From Tenodera sinensis (taxonomy: Eukaryota > Arthropoda > Insecta > Mantodea > Mantidae), in assembly GCA_030765045.1 (NCBI GenBank), contig CM060967.1, positions 26,568,284 through 26,632,283 of the forward strand: 64,000 nt of DNA. Direction: 5' to 3'. Position numbers and translations under genes: made by a program. The notes beneath the pieces were generated by a model, which was given only the letters and a program-made list of their open reading frames with translations, had not been told where the DNA came from and made no database searches. Positions 1-9,756 of the stretch are shown piece after piece; position 1 is the stretch's first letter, and every line of letters starts with the position of its first letter.

Positions 1-937
1 CTAAAAATCTCTAACACTAAAAAACACGTTATACTTGCTTAGCGAACCCAATTTGAGCAACGAACCGTAGTGCCTTACAGGCAGATACCGGGTCGTCACC
101 CAAAGTTGAGGCCAGTGTACACCCCAGGCCAACGGACTGGCACTCACGAGCGTATTGCAGACAGTCTATAAGGATATGGGCCACAGAAAGTTGGATATTA
201 CACATAGTGCAGACAGGCGCCGGGTCCCCACGCAAATGGTACCCATGGGTCGCCCGTGTGTGACCTATCTTCAAGCGGGTGAGGATAACTTCAGCCCGCC
301 TGGAGTCCCTGCAGGATGTCATCCAGGGATCTACGCTGTCCTTAATGGTCTGCAATTGAGTGCCAGAAAATGCCTCCCATGACTGCTGCCAGATCGATAG
401 AAGATGTCGACGGAAATAGCAATGCACATTGACATAAGGCAGACTGTGTGTGGCAACATCCGGCAAATGGCATGCAGCTTTGGCAGCTGCATCCGCTTCC
501 TCATTGCCGGGTATACCCACATGGCCTGGGGTCCAGGTAAAAAGCAACTGGTATCCGCGTGAGAGCAGTTGCGAAATGAGAGCCTGTATTTTTACAATGA
601 ATGCTGAGATGCCGATAAACTGGTCCAAGGACTGAATGGCACTCAGAGAGTCTGAGCAGATGATAAAATTGCCGGGAGCTGAGCTGGAGATAAAAAGTAA
701 ACAATAAAATATAGCAAACAGCTCAGCAGTATAAACGGAACTATGGCCCGTAAGTCGGTACTGGTGCGCCTTGTCGTTACACACAAAACTACATCCTGTA
801 GCTCCAACCACCTGGGACCCATCGGTAAACACCGGGGTGTAAGTCCGGTGGCGGCCCAGAAGTTTGGTGAACAGTTGGCGATACACCGATTGCAGGGTGG
901 ATAGCTTAGCATAGCCAGTTATTCCTTGAGCTTTCAA
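1..937 (-). mobile_element. 5'-truncated LINE tail with intact RNase H and CCHC region
   Basis: The open frame from 937 to 29 encodes an RNase H domain with all four acidic residues in context: FTDGS, AELFAIF, CSDSLSA and GNEEADAAAK, plus TPGHVGIPGNEE just before the last. A C-terminal Cys/His knuckle follows (CTMC...AHILIDC), typical of I-superfamily LINE ORF2 ends. About 300 codons are uninterrupted, so this copy is young. The RT and endonuclease are absent to the right, so the copy is 5'-truncated in the usual way. The Met at 937 is simply the first in-frame ATG of the truncated copy. Confidence 0.75.
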
Positions 938-1322
938 ACATTTTTGCAGTATTGTGAATACTTTTTGCTTAGATGTACTCCTGCCTGTAAGGGATATTTC
1001 TTTACTTCAGTCTGTTGCTTTTAAAGAAAGCTGTAATATGTTTTAGTGGCTTGCAGCTCTCAGTTTAACTTCTGTTTAGCATTATGTTTCTAGAGTTGTG
1101 TTGTTTACTCGTAGTAAAGACACATCAGAGATAGAAGAAGCGGCAACAGCGGATGACAATACTTTACATTACTAACATACTCTGGTTCCTCTCGGTACAA
1201 TACAACTTGGACCAGCGCTTAATCATCTTCAGTGATCTAAACATACTTTTTGTTAAGTTACTTCTTTATATTCACTTTAGAAGTATGTTTGTTAATATTA
1301 GAACCAATATTCAAGTACTTGA

Positions 1323-1440
1323 GAGGTAGAACTGGAACTTAAAAATTCAATGCCACAGCTTAATGGTTAGAGCACCTGCCTAGTAAGCGGAGGGCTTGTG
1401 TGTTTAAAAACACCAACAGTGTTGGTACGAAAAAGCAGTA
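1323..1440 (+). repeat. Rearranged SINE (family S1) fragment
   Basis: Joins the S1 sequence GAGGTAGAACTGGAACTTAA to a tRNA-like A-box stretch (GGTTAGAGCACCTGCC) and the S1 3' module (GGCTTGTGTGTTTAAAAAC). The order differs from full copies, so the piece is internally deleted and partly inverted. It lies outside the known Hsf exons. Confidence 0.5.
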
Positions 1441-1992
1441 TGAAGAAACCGTTGAGGAAGTCAGTCAGCACATATAGAATGTTAACTAAAGTGACATGCA
1501 TGTAATATCCAGTGAAAAGAGTGCAAATAAAAGATTATAAAAAAGTTTTATCCTGTGTTCACGTTATTTCACCCTGTACGACCCAAGTTAACAAAAGAGT
1601 CAAAAGCTCAGCACCATCATCAAAGCATTATTAAAAAACCGCACCAGTAGTAAGTGATTTTTATACTATGGCCAATGTTGTGGTTTTCTATCCAAAAATG
1701 CTGTTGTTTTCTGTTTGTTTTATGTTTCTTTGTGTTCCTTCAATCTGATTTCCAAATTTATTTTTGTTTTACTCAAAAAACCTCAGTCAAAAATGAACAC
1801 TTCACTGTTAATACTGCTTCTATGTTTAATATTTAGCCCTTATGTATGTTGCATGGAAAGTAAATTCTTACTTGACCAAGATTGCACTACTACGCTGTAA
1901 CTTAACCTCTTAAGCTGGCAGGCCTTACTTAGAGGAAATCTGCATAGAGCTGTAAAACCAACACTCTTCATATTAAATTTCAAGTGACTTAC

Positions 1993-2307
1993 CCTTGATC
2001 TGGAGTAGGCGATTCTTTAGTAGCTAAAGAAGCCTTTGTTGCCGTTTTCTTAAATCTTCTACGTTTAGGCTCCTCTGTAGTTTTACATTTGCCCTTGGTT
2101 TTATTTATACGAGGAGCAACAATAGCTGGATTCACATCCATTGGAGATGCTGCTAGTAGGATACTCGGGCTCAGAGGACAATCATCTGTAAGTCCCAGGA
2201 GTACCTCCGGGCTGTTCTTTGGACTCTCTGATGAAGGCAGACCAGAACTAACAGAATGAGATGAATTTGGACTGTGTACTTCTCCATTCATTACAACACT
2301 GCAGAGA
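1993..2307 (-). CDS. Hsf: Hsf coding exon 7 (Ser/Pro-rich region with basic patch)
   Basis: Contains MNGEVHSPNSSHSVSSGLPS followed by SP-rich acidic sequence (SPEVLLGL, PLSPSILLAASPMD) and then a basic patch EEPKRRRFKK, a likely nuclear localisation signal. The acceptor is either GTACAG before 2307 or CTGCAG before 2298. The two lie nine bases apart in the same frame, so both isoforms read through and differ by three residues. The donor GTAAGT at 1992-1987 leaves two bases, so at least one more exon lies to the left. No convincing continuation is seen in 945-1985; it is probably off the window. Confidence 0.82.
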
Positions 2308-2334
2308 CTGTACCAGAGAGGACAGAATAATAGT

Positions 2335-3560
2335 AAAATTAACTATTACTATTAAAATAGAAAAATGGATCGATTAATATCATTAAACACTCATTTTTTA
2401 AATTAACATATGAATTTTGAGTTGATTAATAACACTAAACAACACTCACTTTTAAATTTTCCCGGTACATGTTTCAGAGGCTAGTTTCCTCCATTATCCA
2501 CTGGACATCGGCTGAACTTGTTTGTAGAGGCTGGTCCTTCCGTAGACTGTTCTGGTGGTGATTCTAAGAACTTGTACAATGGGTCACTCTATGGGATATC
2601 GAAATTGAAAACTCTGTCCTTATTCTTCTTGGTTTCCTGATATTTGTCTTAATAGTTTTGGGTCCAAACTAATGTCATGATTTTCTTTCCAAAAATGGGT
2701 GACAAGTGCTGATTTTTCCAAGTGTTTGTGTTTTATACATCTTAAATGTCCCCTCGACTCATTTCCAAATTCCTCTTAGGTCTTCCTATTTAAAACTGGT
2801 TGCAGTTATTGTACTCTATTTGGTAGATTCCAGATTTTTTTATTTGCTGGAGTGTTTTTATTCTTTGAACTGAATCAGTTTTTTATGCTGTATCTGTTAA
2901 TTGGAGCCAACTGAATATTATGTACTTTAAAAATCTTTTTGAATTTGTCAAATTCTGTGGGCGATAAGTAAATTTTTTTAATGAAGTTTCCTCCATTTGG
3001 TTTGCTGAGTGTGATTGTTTCCTTCAATAGTTTCTTTTTTGCTATGTTTACTTTTTTTATCTATCAATGACTTTCAGAATCCAAATCTGGAATTTGGAAC
3101 TTACCAAATAGAATGCAATAACTGCAACAAGGTTTACGAAAAACTAAAAGGAACTTGGGAGCAAGAGTCAAGGAACATTTCAAATGGATAAAGCACAAAC
3201 ACCTAGACAAATCAGCAGTTACCACTCAGTTTTGGAAAGAAAATCACGACATTAATTCGGATCCTAAACTATTTAAACTAATATCAGGAAAGCACGAATT
3301 ATCAACATGGCAACAGATCTTCATCTGGAAGAACAAGAACAGAGTTTCCACTTTCGATATCCCATAGAACAACCCACTGCAGAAGTTCTTAGAATCACCA
3401 CCAGAGCAATCTATGGAAGGATCAACCTCTACAAACAAGTCCAGTCGATGACTGGTTCGTAATGGAGGTAACAGGCTTCTGAAAAATGTTCTGGGAAATT
3501 TAAAAAGTGAGTTGTTTAGTATTATTAATCGACCCATTTTCTATTTTAATGTGATTCCAA
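2335..3560. mobile_element. Inverted pair of decayed Penelope-like element fragments
   Basis: Two GIY-YIG endonuclease relics face away from each other. The minus copy (about 2480-3080) reads SGIYQIEYNNCNQ and later FGKK...FNFDIP; the plus copy (about 3080-3430) reads YQIECNNCNKVY then RVKEHFKWIKHKH and ENHDINSDPKLFKLISGKHE. Both have stops or frameshifts and the YIGKTKR core is damaged. The outer ends form an inverted repeat (AAAATAGAAAAATGGATCGA near 2355 against its complement near 3525-3545). Penelope-like elements often carry inverted partial copies. It sits in Hsf intron 6. Confidence 0.7.
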
Positions 3561-4431
3561 CAACACTGCCGTCAACTTCCAGAATATTAATATAAGTAAC
3601 TATTACTTGTCTTTCAAACAAATTATCAAAAAGTAACCAGCGTAATAGCTTTCATTACAGCTAGTACTTTATGAAGTATAATGTGAAGGATGTTTCACAT
3701 CAAATCAATCAACATTTAAAAAAAGAAATCATTTAATGATACGACAGAAAAATGTGAAGATCAACTTTATGTAATAATGTAATTCTAGCCATAACATACA
3801 CATAAAACAGATTAAATGAAATGAACAGCATTTGCTTAATGTTGAGTCAGAATTAATTACAGACATCACTTATGTTTGGTTGTTCCCAAAAGACCTGTGT
3901 AGTCTGACCAAGTCCTCTTTGGAAGTACTTTTCATCAGCACAATAAGCCATCACCACAGAAACTACCAACACAGGTCAGTTGGACACCTGATTATGGGAA
4001 AAACTGGTTCCAGAAACATGTAAGTAAAACAAAAATGACAGCTTATCTAATTTTGATTTAACATTAAGTAAATTCAAGGACATCACTGTTCCTAGCTTCT
4101 TTTCACATATTAATGTAAATAAATAGCATCTTTTTTGTGCAAGAATTGTATTTGTGGCTACTTTAATAATTATTCTGTTTGAACTGGCACAATGAAAGCT
4201 TGTCAACATGCAGGATGCACAATACACTATTCTCGTAAACATACTAAGCTACTGTTATGCGTTTTAAAGGGTGACAATTTCCCAATTATGGTAAACTAAC
4301 ACTCTCGACGTGTGCATATCATAGTGAATGAGTTAGGAAGCAGTAGACAGTGGGACTGGCTGGTACAATGCAGGGACTGGAAATGGCATGTTACCTTCAG
4401 TCGAGCCAGATTACCTGAGTAGTACTGAAAT

Positions 4432-4800
4432 TTGTGGTGGCACTGTGACCAAGCAATTAGAGCATTCGCCTACCACCTAGGCAGCCTGGATTTGATCCCA
4501 GGGACCCGCATGTGGTATTCGTGGTGGACGAAGCACTATCAGGGTGGGCTTTCTCTGGGTTCTCCAGTTTCCCTCACCACTCATTACTCCAATTTCCAAT
4601 CATCAATTTCGCTTGCATTTCATATCATCCTCTTCCTCACTATCATATCTGGTGTTTGGCAGACGACCCGTTTTCAGGACTTCAGTCTATCTGGTCCATA
4701 GGTTCCTGTGCTCCCCGACAGGCATCTGACCTTAGGTACTGGCTTGTAAGTCCTAGGGAGTAAAAGTCTTATATAAGGGGAGGGTAAGCAGGTAAAGAAG
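4432..4800 (+). repeat. tRNA-derived SINE, family S2, near full length
   Basis: Begins with a tRNA-like head (ACCAAGCAATTAGAGCATTC, B-box-like GGATTTGATCC), continues into a unique body rich in CA/TC, and ends GGGGAGGGTAAGCAGGTAAAG. The same body recurs at 7985-8290 (minus), 21358-21712 (minus) and 50655-51000 (plus). Copies differ by scattered substitutions and small deletions, indicating age. It lies in Hsf intron 6. Confidence 0.7.
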
Positions 4801-5718
4801 TACCGAACTTTTGGGCACTTATCTTTGGCAAGCTTTCATTGCATTACGTCTATTTGTGTATGCACAAACTGTATAATAGTTGAAGTAACCAAGAATACAT
4901 TAAGAAACAATTTAACTTGCATTTTACTTTTCTGATCAAGCAATTTGCATTTACAAAATGCTGAAAATTTAAATCCCATTTTTCTTATTTTTTGCCACTA
5001 CTACTTTTATTGCCCCCACTTCCTCAATTATAAAAAGTTTTGTGGGACTTCATGATGGACAAGGAAACCCACCTATAAACTTTATGATAAAGGGAGTCAA
5101 ATGCTATCTATCATGGAGCTCAGAATTATGTGAATAGTCCTGTTTTCCATTTACCATGTATATATCCATTTTCAACATTAAATTCAAATCCTTAAAAGTT
5201 TTTAAGTTTATTGCTTTCTGCATGCTATTAAGAGAATAAAAGTTGCATGACATCTGTAACCTTTAATGTAAATATTCTGTGGGGGAAAAAAAGAAAGTGA
5301 TTATCTTGTATTCAGGCAAATGTTGGTAGGTTTAGTTGTAGTTTCATGTAGTCCAAGTTTCATAACAATTTACCCCATGCATGTTTAATACATTGGTTTG
5401 TTAGTATTTTGCATTGACTTCACAGTTAATAAGAGAAATAAACCATAACCCATAATGATTCATTAATTTGTATTTTCCCACAGGACTGTTGAAGCTCCTC
5501 AGCAAGGGTTAAGTCATAAAAGTGAGCGTAAGGTTGGCACTTATTATTTGTATGTGTTGTTGCAAACATGCTTCTCCCCATTCATTTCATTATTTGGTGG
5601 CAATACCATGAAATTAAACTGAATGGTTCTTGTCTCCCTCACTCCCTCCCTGAAAAGTCAGCCCAACATCTTCAGCATATGCTAATTTAAGAACTGATTA
5701 TAGCACTTCATAACTTAC

Positions 5719-5831
5719 TCTGAAGCAAGGAATGATTCATTTTGGGTCTCCTCAGATATGGGATTGCAGTCTTCTAAAAATTCAGTTGCATCCAGTTCAT
5801 GGATTACAGGTCCAGTTGGCGACTGATGGTC
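5719..5831 (-). CDS. Hsf: Hsf coding exon 6 (regulatory region)
   Basis: Encodes 37 codons plus two bases, DHQSPTGPVIHELDATEFLE to NESFLASE. It is acidic and Ser/Pro-containing with no recognised fold, as expected for the HSF regulatory segment between HR-B and the activation domain. SP within DHQSPTG is a minimal proline-directed phosphosite; sites of this class control vertebrate HSF1, but a role here is inference. The acceptor is TTTTAG and the donor GTAAGT. The open two-base phase matches exon 7. Identity depends on position and phase rather than on sequence similarity. Confidence 0.8.
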
Positions 5832-6075
5832 CTAAAATGTACACCAATATTTCATGTTGGTGGGGATCAGTACACTGATAGTAACAACTCAATTATTACA
5901 CAGGTGATGGAAACATTAGCTACCAACATAATAAAGGACTGTCTAATGGCTACTGGTACTGCATTCTAAGTTAATACAGGACTGTCAAAAGTCCTAATGT
6001 TACATTGTTCCCTCTCATCTACTTTAAGTTACAACAAAACATTTAAACAAGTTTGGTAATACAAAGTGTACTTAC

Positions 6076-6237
6076 ATTGTCGTTATTCCCATCATGCACG
6101 TTGCTCAGGTCATTATTCACTTTAGGAATCTTTGAGGGCTTGTGTGCAGTATCATTTAACATCAATGGATAGTGTCTTTTAATACCTATTCCTCCATTTC
6201 TAGATGACTGTACCATGGTAACCAAAAATTGAATTAA
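6076..6237 (-). CDS. Hsf: Hsf coding exon 5 (HR-B and start of regulatory domain)
   Basis: Encodes 54 residues starting LIQFLVTMVQSSR, which completes the coiled coil (HR-B), followed by GIGIKRHYPLMLNDTAHKPS. The LGVKRK..PLMLND-like motif is diagnostic of HSF1-type proteins and includes a basic patch usually counted as part of the nuclear localisation signal. The acceptor is TTACAG and the donor GTAAGT, both phase 0. This exon is separated from exon 6 by the shortest intron of the gene, only 244 bp and without a recognisable repeat. Confidence 0.92.
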
Positions 6238-6249
6238 CTGTAACAAAAC

Positions 6250-6345
6250 AAGATGATTATTACTGATCATAATTAATCATTATTATTAATCATTATTAAG
6301 TATTATCATTACTATCAATCATTATTATTAATAATCATAACACAG
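6250..6345. repeat. Degenerate (ATT)n-rich stretch
   Basis: Imperfect TTA/ATT repeats begin within 15 bp of the exon 5 acceptor, on the intron side. No gene seen. Confidence 0.5.
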
Positions 6346-6639
6346 GTTATCAATACAGCAGTCAATTTTTCCTCTCTTCTAAGGGGTCTTAAGGAGTTTA
6401 TTGTTTAGAACAGAATGTCAGATGTTTTGATTTTTATCAAAAAGTTTCTTAATTTGGCACAAGATGCGCATATCTGGAAAGTACTATATTACAACCATGA
6501 AACATGCATCAGTCACCTAAAACATTAAGTGCAGTTCTTAAAGAGGCTAAAAGTGGCAAATGTATGATTTCAATGATCTGATATTTAAAAAAAAATACGC
6601 TTAAAAACAGAGAAAAATGTTTAAGTTACATTATGTTTA

Positions 6640-6880
6640 ACTTACATTAAAATTATTCTTGTAACATATTGCAGAATTCTGCAAAATATTGATGGAATTT
6701 ATTTATCATGGCAAATTTCTGTTCACGATTTAATGTTTTTGGCATGTGAATTAACAACTTGATGATAGTTTCTCGGGCTAACAGCCAGGTCAGATTAGGG
6801 AAACTACCCAAGCTTTCAGCGACTAACTCTGCCGCCATCCTCTGCTGTTAGCCCGAGAAACTATCATCAATAATCAACGC
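6640..6880 (-). repeat. Unclassified element with 24-bp inverted repeat
   Basis: GATGATAGTTTCTCGGGCTA at about 6760 is matched by its complement at about 6844-6867, enclosing about 60 bp. A 61-codon minus frame (6653-6838) reads across one arm (FPNLTWLLARETIIKLL). I do not recognise the peptide. The hairpin structure argues for a mobile-element remnant in Hsf intron 4 and not an exon. Confidence 0.4.
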
Positions 6881-7249
6881 CGGGAAAGCTTCAAGTCATT
6901 AATTAACAACTTATTGGAAGTATGCAAAGTATAAGTTGCAGCTTTTCTGCCTTCAATATCTTGTCGGAATTCAGTTGAACTCAAGACCAAAATAGTAGAT
7001 TATTTATGCTACTCAAACTGAAATTAATTATACCATACGCGAAAATAAAAGGGAAATAAACAGAGCATCTCTTCACTTTAATGTTTATCTTTCTGCTTGG
7101 AAGCCTAAACATAGATCAATAAAGATGCATTATTGCCTCCTGTGACCCCTTTAAAAATTAAACTGTAGTTTAATGATAGTCATTACTTTTGTTTTCTGAT
7201 ATTTTTGGATTCTACGTGAAATTTTTAATCAGAATAGTTCATACATAAA

Positions 7250-7580
7250 CATAGTCACATAGTCATGTATGTTCTCAATTATACAAAATTCATTGACAAT
7301 GAAGAGGACTTAACAGACTAATCCCAGAAAATTCAGATATAAACCTTGTCATGCAAACATATTAAACATATGGTATTTTAATCAAAATCACTAACAGGCA
7401 TTTTTGAGAAAATTTAAATTTTTCCAGGTAAGGGGTTTATTTTATTTAAAGGTTAGCTTATGCTGGAGGGATTTTCTCAGATTTTTGGGTCACATCCTAG
7501 GAGGATGATGAATTTTAATATCAAGTTTGGTATTTAATAGACTTTTCATTTCAGGTACAGGCCCTGTATAAAAATATGGA
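7250..7580 (-). repeat. Copy of unclassified repeat family R1
   Basis: Shares ordered blocks (TCATTGACAATGAAGAGGAC, GAAAATTTAAATTTTTCC, AAAGGTTAGCTTATG) with 53590-53820, and related blocks with 37230-37440 in reverse. It is non-coding and heavily diverged, in Hsf intron 4. Confidence 0.45.
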
Positions 7581-7984
7581 TGAAATATAATACTTTGTTT
7601 AGTACAGGTATGCAGAATAAAGAAAGGAGGTGGGGATTGGAGTCAGTTTGAAAGAAAAAATTACTTCCATCACCATGCCTTCATCTTTCTATTTTCATGT
7701 ATCTTGTTCTAAAACAACACCATAACATTATCACTGTAAATAACCGCCTGGAGATTGTTCCAATGAAAGGGCAAAGGTGGAAGTTCTGATGAAAACTAAG
7801 TATGTTTCTTGGTCTATGAAATATGAAAATGTTAAAAGAATGCAATTAAAGGTAGGATATCTATTTGAAGGTTAAATTTTTTGTCTTACCATTAAGACAA
7901 AAACATCAATTTGCTTAGATTTTATTCACTTTAGTGCTGACAAAACTTCCAGAATTTTCGTATATGAACTACTTCTTTCCCTGA

Positions 7985-8412
7985 TTACCCTCCCCTTATG
8001 TAGGACTTACCCCCCTAGGACTTACAAGACAGTGCCTAGGGTCAGACGCCTGTCGGGGAGCAGAGGGACCTCTGGACCAGACAAAGTGAAGACTTGGAAG
8101 CAGGTGTGATAGTGAGGAAGAGGATGATATGAAATGCAGGCAAAAAAGATGATTGGAAGGGTGATAATGGAGCAATTGGTGGAATGAATGACGGGAAACT
8201 GGAGAACCCAGAGAAAACCCGCCCAGATGCCGCTTAGTCCACCACAAATACCACATGCGGGTCCCACCTAACCACTCAGCCACAGTGCAGCCATTAGGGA
8301 AGGATGAGGAATAATCCTGGCTGGAGAAAAATTCCTACCCCCGTGCTGGGAATCGAACCCGGGACCCCTTGCACACCAGGCAGGTGCTCAACCAACTGCG
8401 CTACAGGGCCAG
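7985..8412 (-). repeat. S2 SINE behind a second tRNA-like head (dimeric arrangement)
   Basis: On the minus strand a tRNA-like head (8412 to about 8335: GTAGCGCAGTTGGTTGAGCA with B box GGGTTCGATTCC) is followed by a short linker and then an S2 copy with its own head (GGCTGAGTGGTTAGGTGGGA). The first head does not fold with a paired acceptor stem, so it is a SINE head and not a tRNA gene. Confidence 0.6.
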
Positions 8413-8629
8413 TTAAGAAAATTGGAATAATTTCACTTATGATATTGGCATCTCTTCAAATAAAATAGTAACGTTCTCTAAATTAATAAGACAAGTGCTA
8501 GGAGTTCTTTCCTTTCCCAACCTGATAACCCCATTCCAAACAAGCAGAACGAACTTCAATATTCTTGCAACAATATGGTCTAAAGCTCCCGAACCAAAAA
8601 AAAGTTTAGCTATGTGGACTATGCCACGA

Positions 8630-8707
8630 AAGCCCATTTAAGCAGCTCATATGTTACCTTATTGACAAAAGCCTATTTAAACAACTCATATGTTACCTTA
8701 TTGACAA
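8630..8707. repeat. 39-bp tandem duplication across the Hsf exon 4 donor site
   Basis: Two units (8630-8668 and 8669-8707), each beginning AAGCC(C/T)ATTTAA and ending in CTTATTGACAA, differ at three or four bases. Each contains the exon end and a GTAACATATGAG donor. See exon 4. Confidence 0.85.
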
Positions 8708-8903
8708 TTTGTTGCTGCTTGAGATGTTTCTGCCGAAGTATGGCAACCTCCCTCCACAACACTTCATTTTCCCTCTTCATTGCACTCAGCTGAGAGTCCA
8801 GGCTATCTTGACGTCCTTTCATGTTCTTCACATCTGACAACACCTTGTTCATAAGCTCTGGCTTGGTACCACTCCGTCCTTCTTCAATCTTACTTGTAGG
8901 AAT
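8697..8903 (-). CDS. Hsf: Hsf coding exon 4 (HR-A trimerisation heptad repeat)
   Basis: Encodes 69 residues from [10 protein letters not shown] to QQQIVNK. The stretch from [20 protein letters not shown] to [17 protein letters not shown] is the HR-A coiled coil that mediates trimerisation, with heptad hydrophobics throughout and the conserved ALWREV-type motif as VLWREV. The exon is phase 0 at both ends (acceptor ATTCAG, donor GTAACA). The donor region has been tandemly duplicated with a 39-bp period (8630-8707), creating a second candidate donor in the intron. Using it would add a TAG stop shortly after the normal junction. Confidence 0.93.
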
Positions 8904-9487
8904 CTGAATATCCAGTACAAACAATGTTCAACATTTCTGAAACAGCTCATGATACTAACAAATGTAAGCTTTCCTTTAATAATAAACATTTTGGGGACTT
9001 TTGGGTAACACTCACATATTGTAAGAAGTGTAAATGGTATAAAAATGTCAGCACTTACGCTTCTTACTGCATGTGCTGAACCCAACAAAAATATCAAATA
9101 AAATAAATATCAGGATATTGATGGGAATTCAATACTTGCTTAGTTTTTAAAGAAGGAACAGTTATCAGATCACTAAATGCTGCATCAACAGTAGTAAACA
9201 ATTTAAGGATGGAAAACTTTAAACATCTAATGAAAGAAAGAAATTAAATCTAGTTTGTTCACCAACCCATGGTCCATGGCAGGAATGCAGTCAGTACACT
9301 AGGTAAACAATGATATCTGAACTGCAGTTGTGCTTCTGTTCACGCTTGCAATAGTAGTACCAACCTTGGAATATGTATTGTCGCCCATCGCATTATTGTC
9401 GGCACTACCGCAAAGGAGCCGAAGGGAAGAGACAGAGAATGGCCGCATTGTTGGGGCACTTGCCAAAAGAGAGAAAGGGATAGAGAC

Positions 9488-9500
9488 TTCTGGAATTTTC
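9488..9500 (+). promoter_or_regulatory. Three-unit heat shock element (TTCtgGAAttTTC)
   Basis: Three perfect alternating units (TTC, GAA, TTC) with exact two-base spacing, the canonical HSF trimer site. It lies about 78 bp upstream of the TATA box in the LTR U3. Confidence 0.7.
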
Positions 9501-9528
9501 TGCTTTGTATTTCACCGCAATAATAACT

Positions 9529-9551
9529 GAACTTTCCTGAAGTTTCCAGAA
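9529..9551 (+). promoter_or_regulatory. Perfect five-unit heat shock element array
   Basis: GAA 9529-9531, TTC 9534-9536, GAA 9539-9541, TTC 9544-9546 and GAA 9549-9551, every unit separated by exactly two bases. Fifteen specified bases are all matched. The array ends 14 bases before the TATA box, the proximal position used in insect hsp promoters. Two HSF trimers could bind cooperatively together with the upstream three-unit site. Confidence 0.8.
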
Positions 9552-9565
9552 TAGTGCGTGGGAGA

Positions 9566-9598
9566 TATAAATAGCGGTAAAGTGTGAGAAGGGACAGT
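9566..9598 (+). promoter_or_regulatory. TATA box and initiator of the LTR
   Basis: TATAAAT at 9566-9572 is followed about 30 bases downstream by ACAGT (9594-9598), a match to the arthropod initiator. A transcript from here would run rightward, antisense to Hsf. Confidence 0.55.
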
Positions 9599-9692
9599 TT
9601 TTTTTGTGTTACTAATTCGGAGCCGTGCTGTTGGTGAATCGGTAAAGACTTTCTTGCTGTTGCAACGAGTGTACAAAGTTACTGTTTACGGA

Positions 9693-9698
9693 AATAAA
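9693..9698 (+). terminator. AATAAA polyadenylation signal in the LTR R region
   Basis: AATAAA about 100 bp downstream of the predicted start, followed by TGTTTCTTT. This is the usual place in an LTR, where the signal is read only at the 3' end of the element. Confidence 0.45.
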
Positions 9699-9756
9699 AG
9701 TGTTTCTTTATCTCGACTACATCTGTCTTCTTTACTTTACACCCACCAAAGTCACA

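Larger units (their letters stand above)
9379..9756 (+). mobile_element. Putative solo LTR with heat shock promoter architecture
   Basis: The 378-bp unit starts TGTCGCC and ends GTCACA (TG...CA, with TGT/ACA terminal inverted bases) and is flanked by GTAT at 9375-9378 and 9757-9760, a 4-bp target duplication of the size usual for Ty3/Gypsy insertions. Inside, in order, are a GAGAG motif at 9469, a three-unit HSE, a five-unit HSE, TATAAAT at 9566, an ACAGT initiator about 30 bp downstream, and AATAAA at 9693 followed by GT/T-rich sequence. This gives a U3-R-U5 layout. No internal retrotransposon ORF adjoins it, hence solo. It lies in Hsf intron 3, antisense to Hsf. The alternative is a displaced hsp-type promoter whose GTAT flanks match by chance. 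Confidence 0.6.

Noticed and set aside
6653..6838. Minus frame of 61 codons as an extra Hsf exon
   Set aside because: It spans one arm of an inverted repeat, lacks flanking splice sites in phase, and exons 4 and 5 already join in frame.
8335..8412. Possible tRNA gene on the minus strand
   Set aside because: Good A and B boxes but no paired acceptor stem, and it is fused to an S2 SINE.
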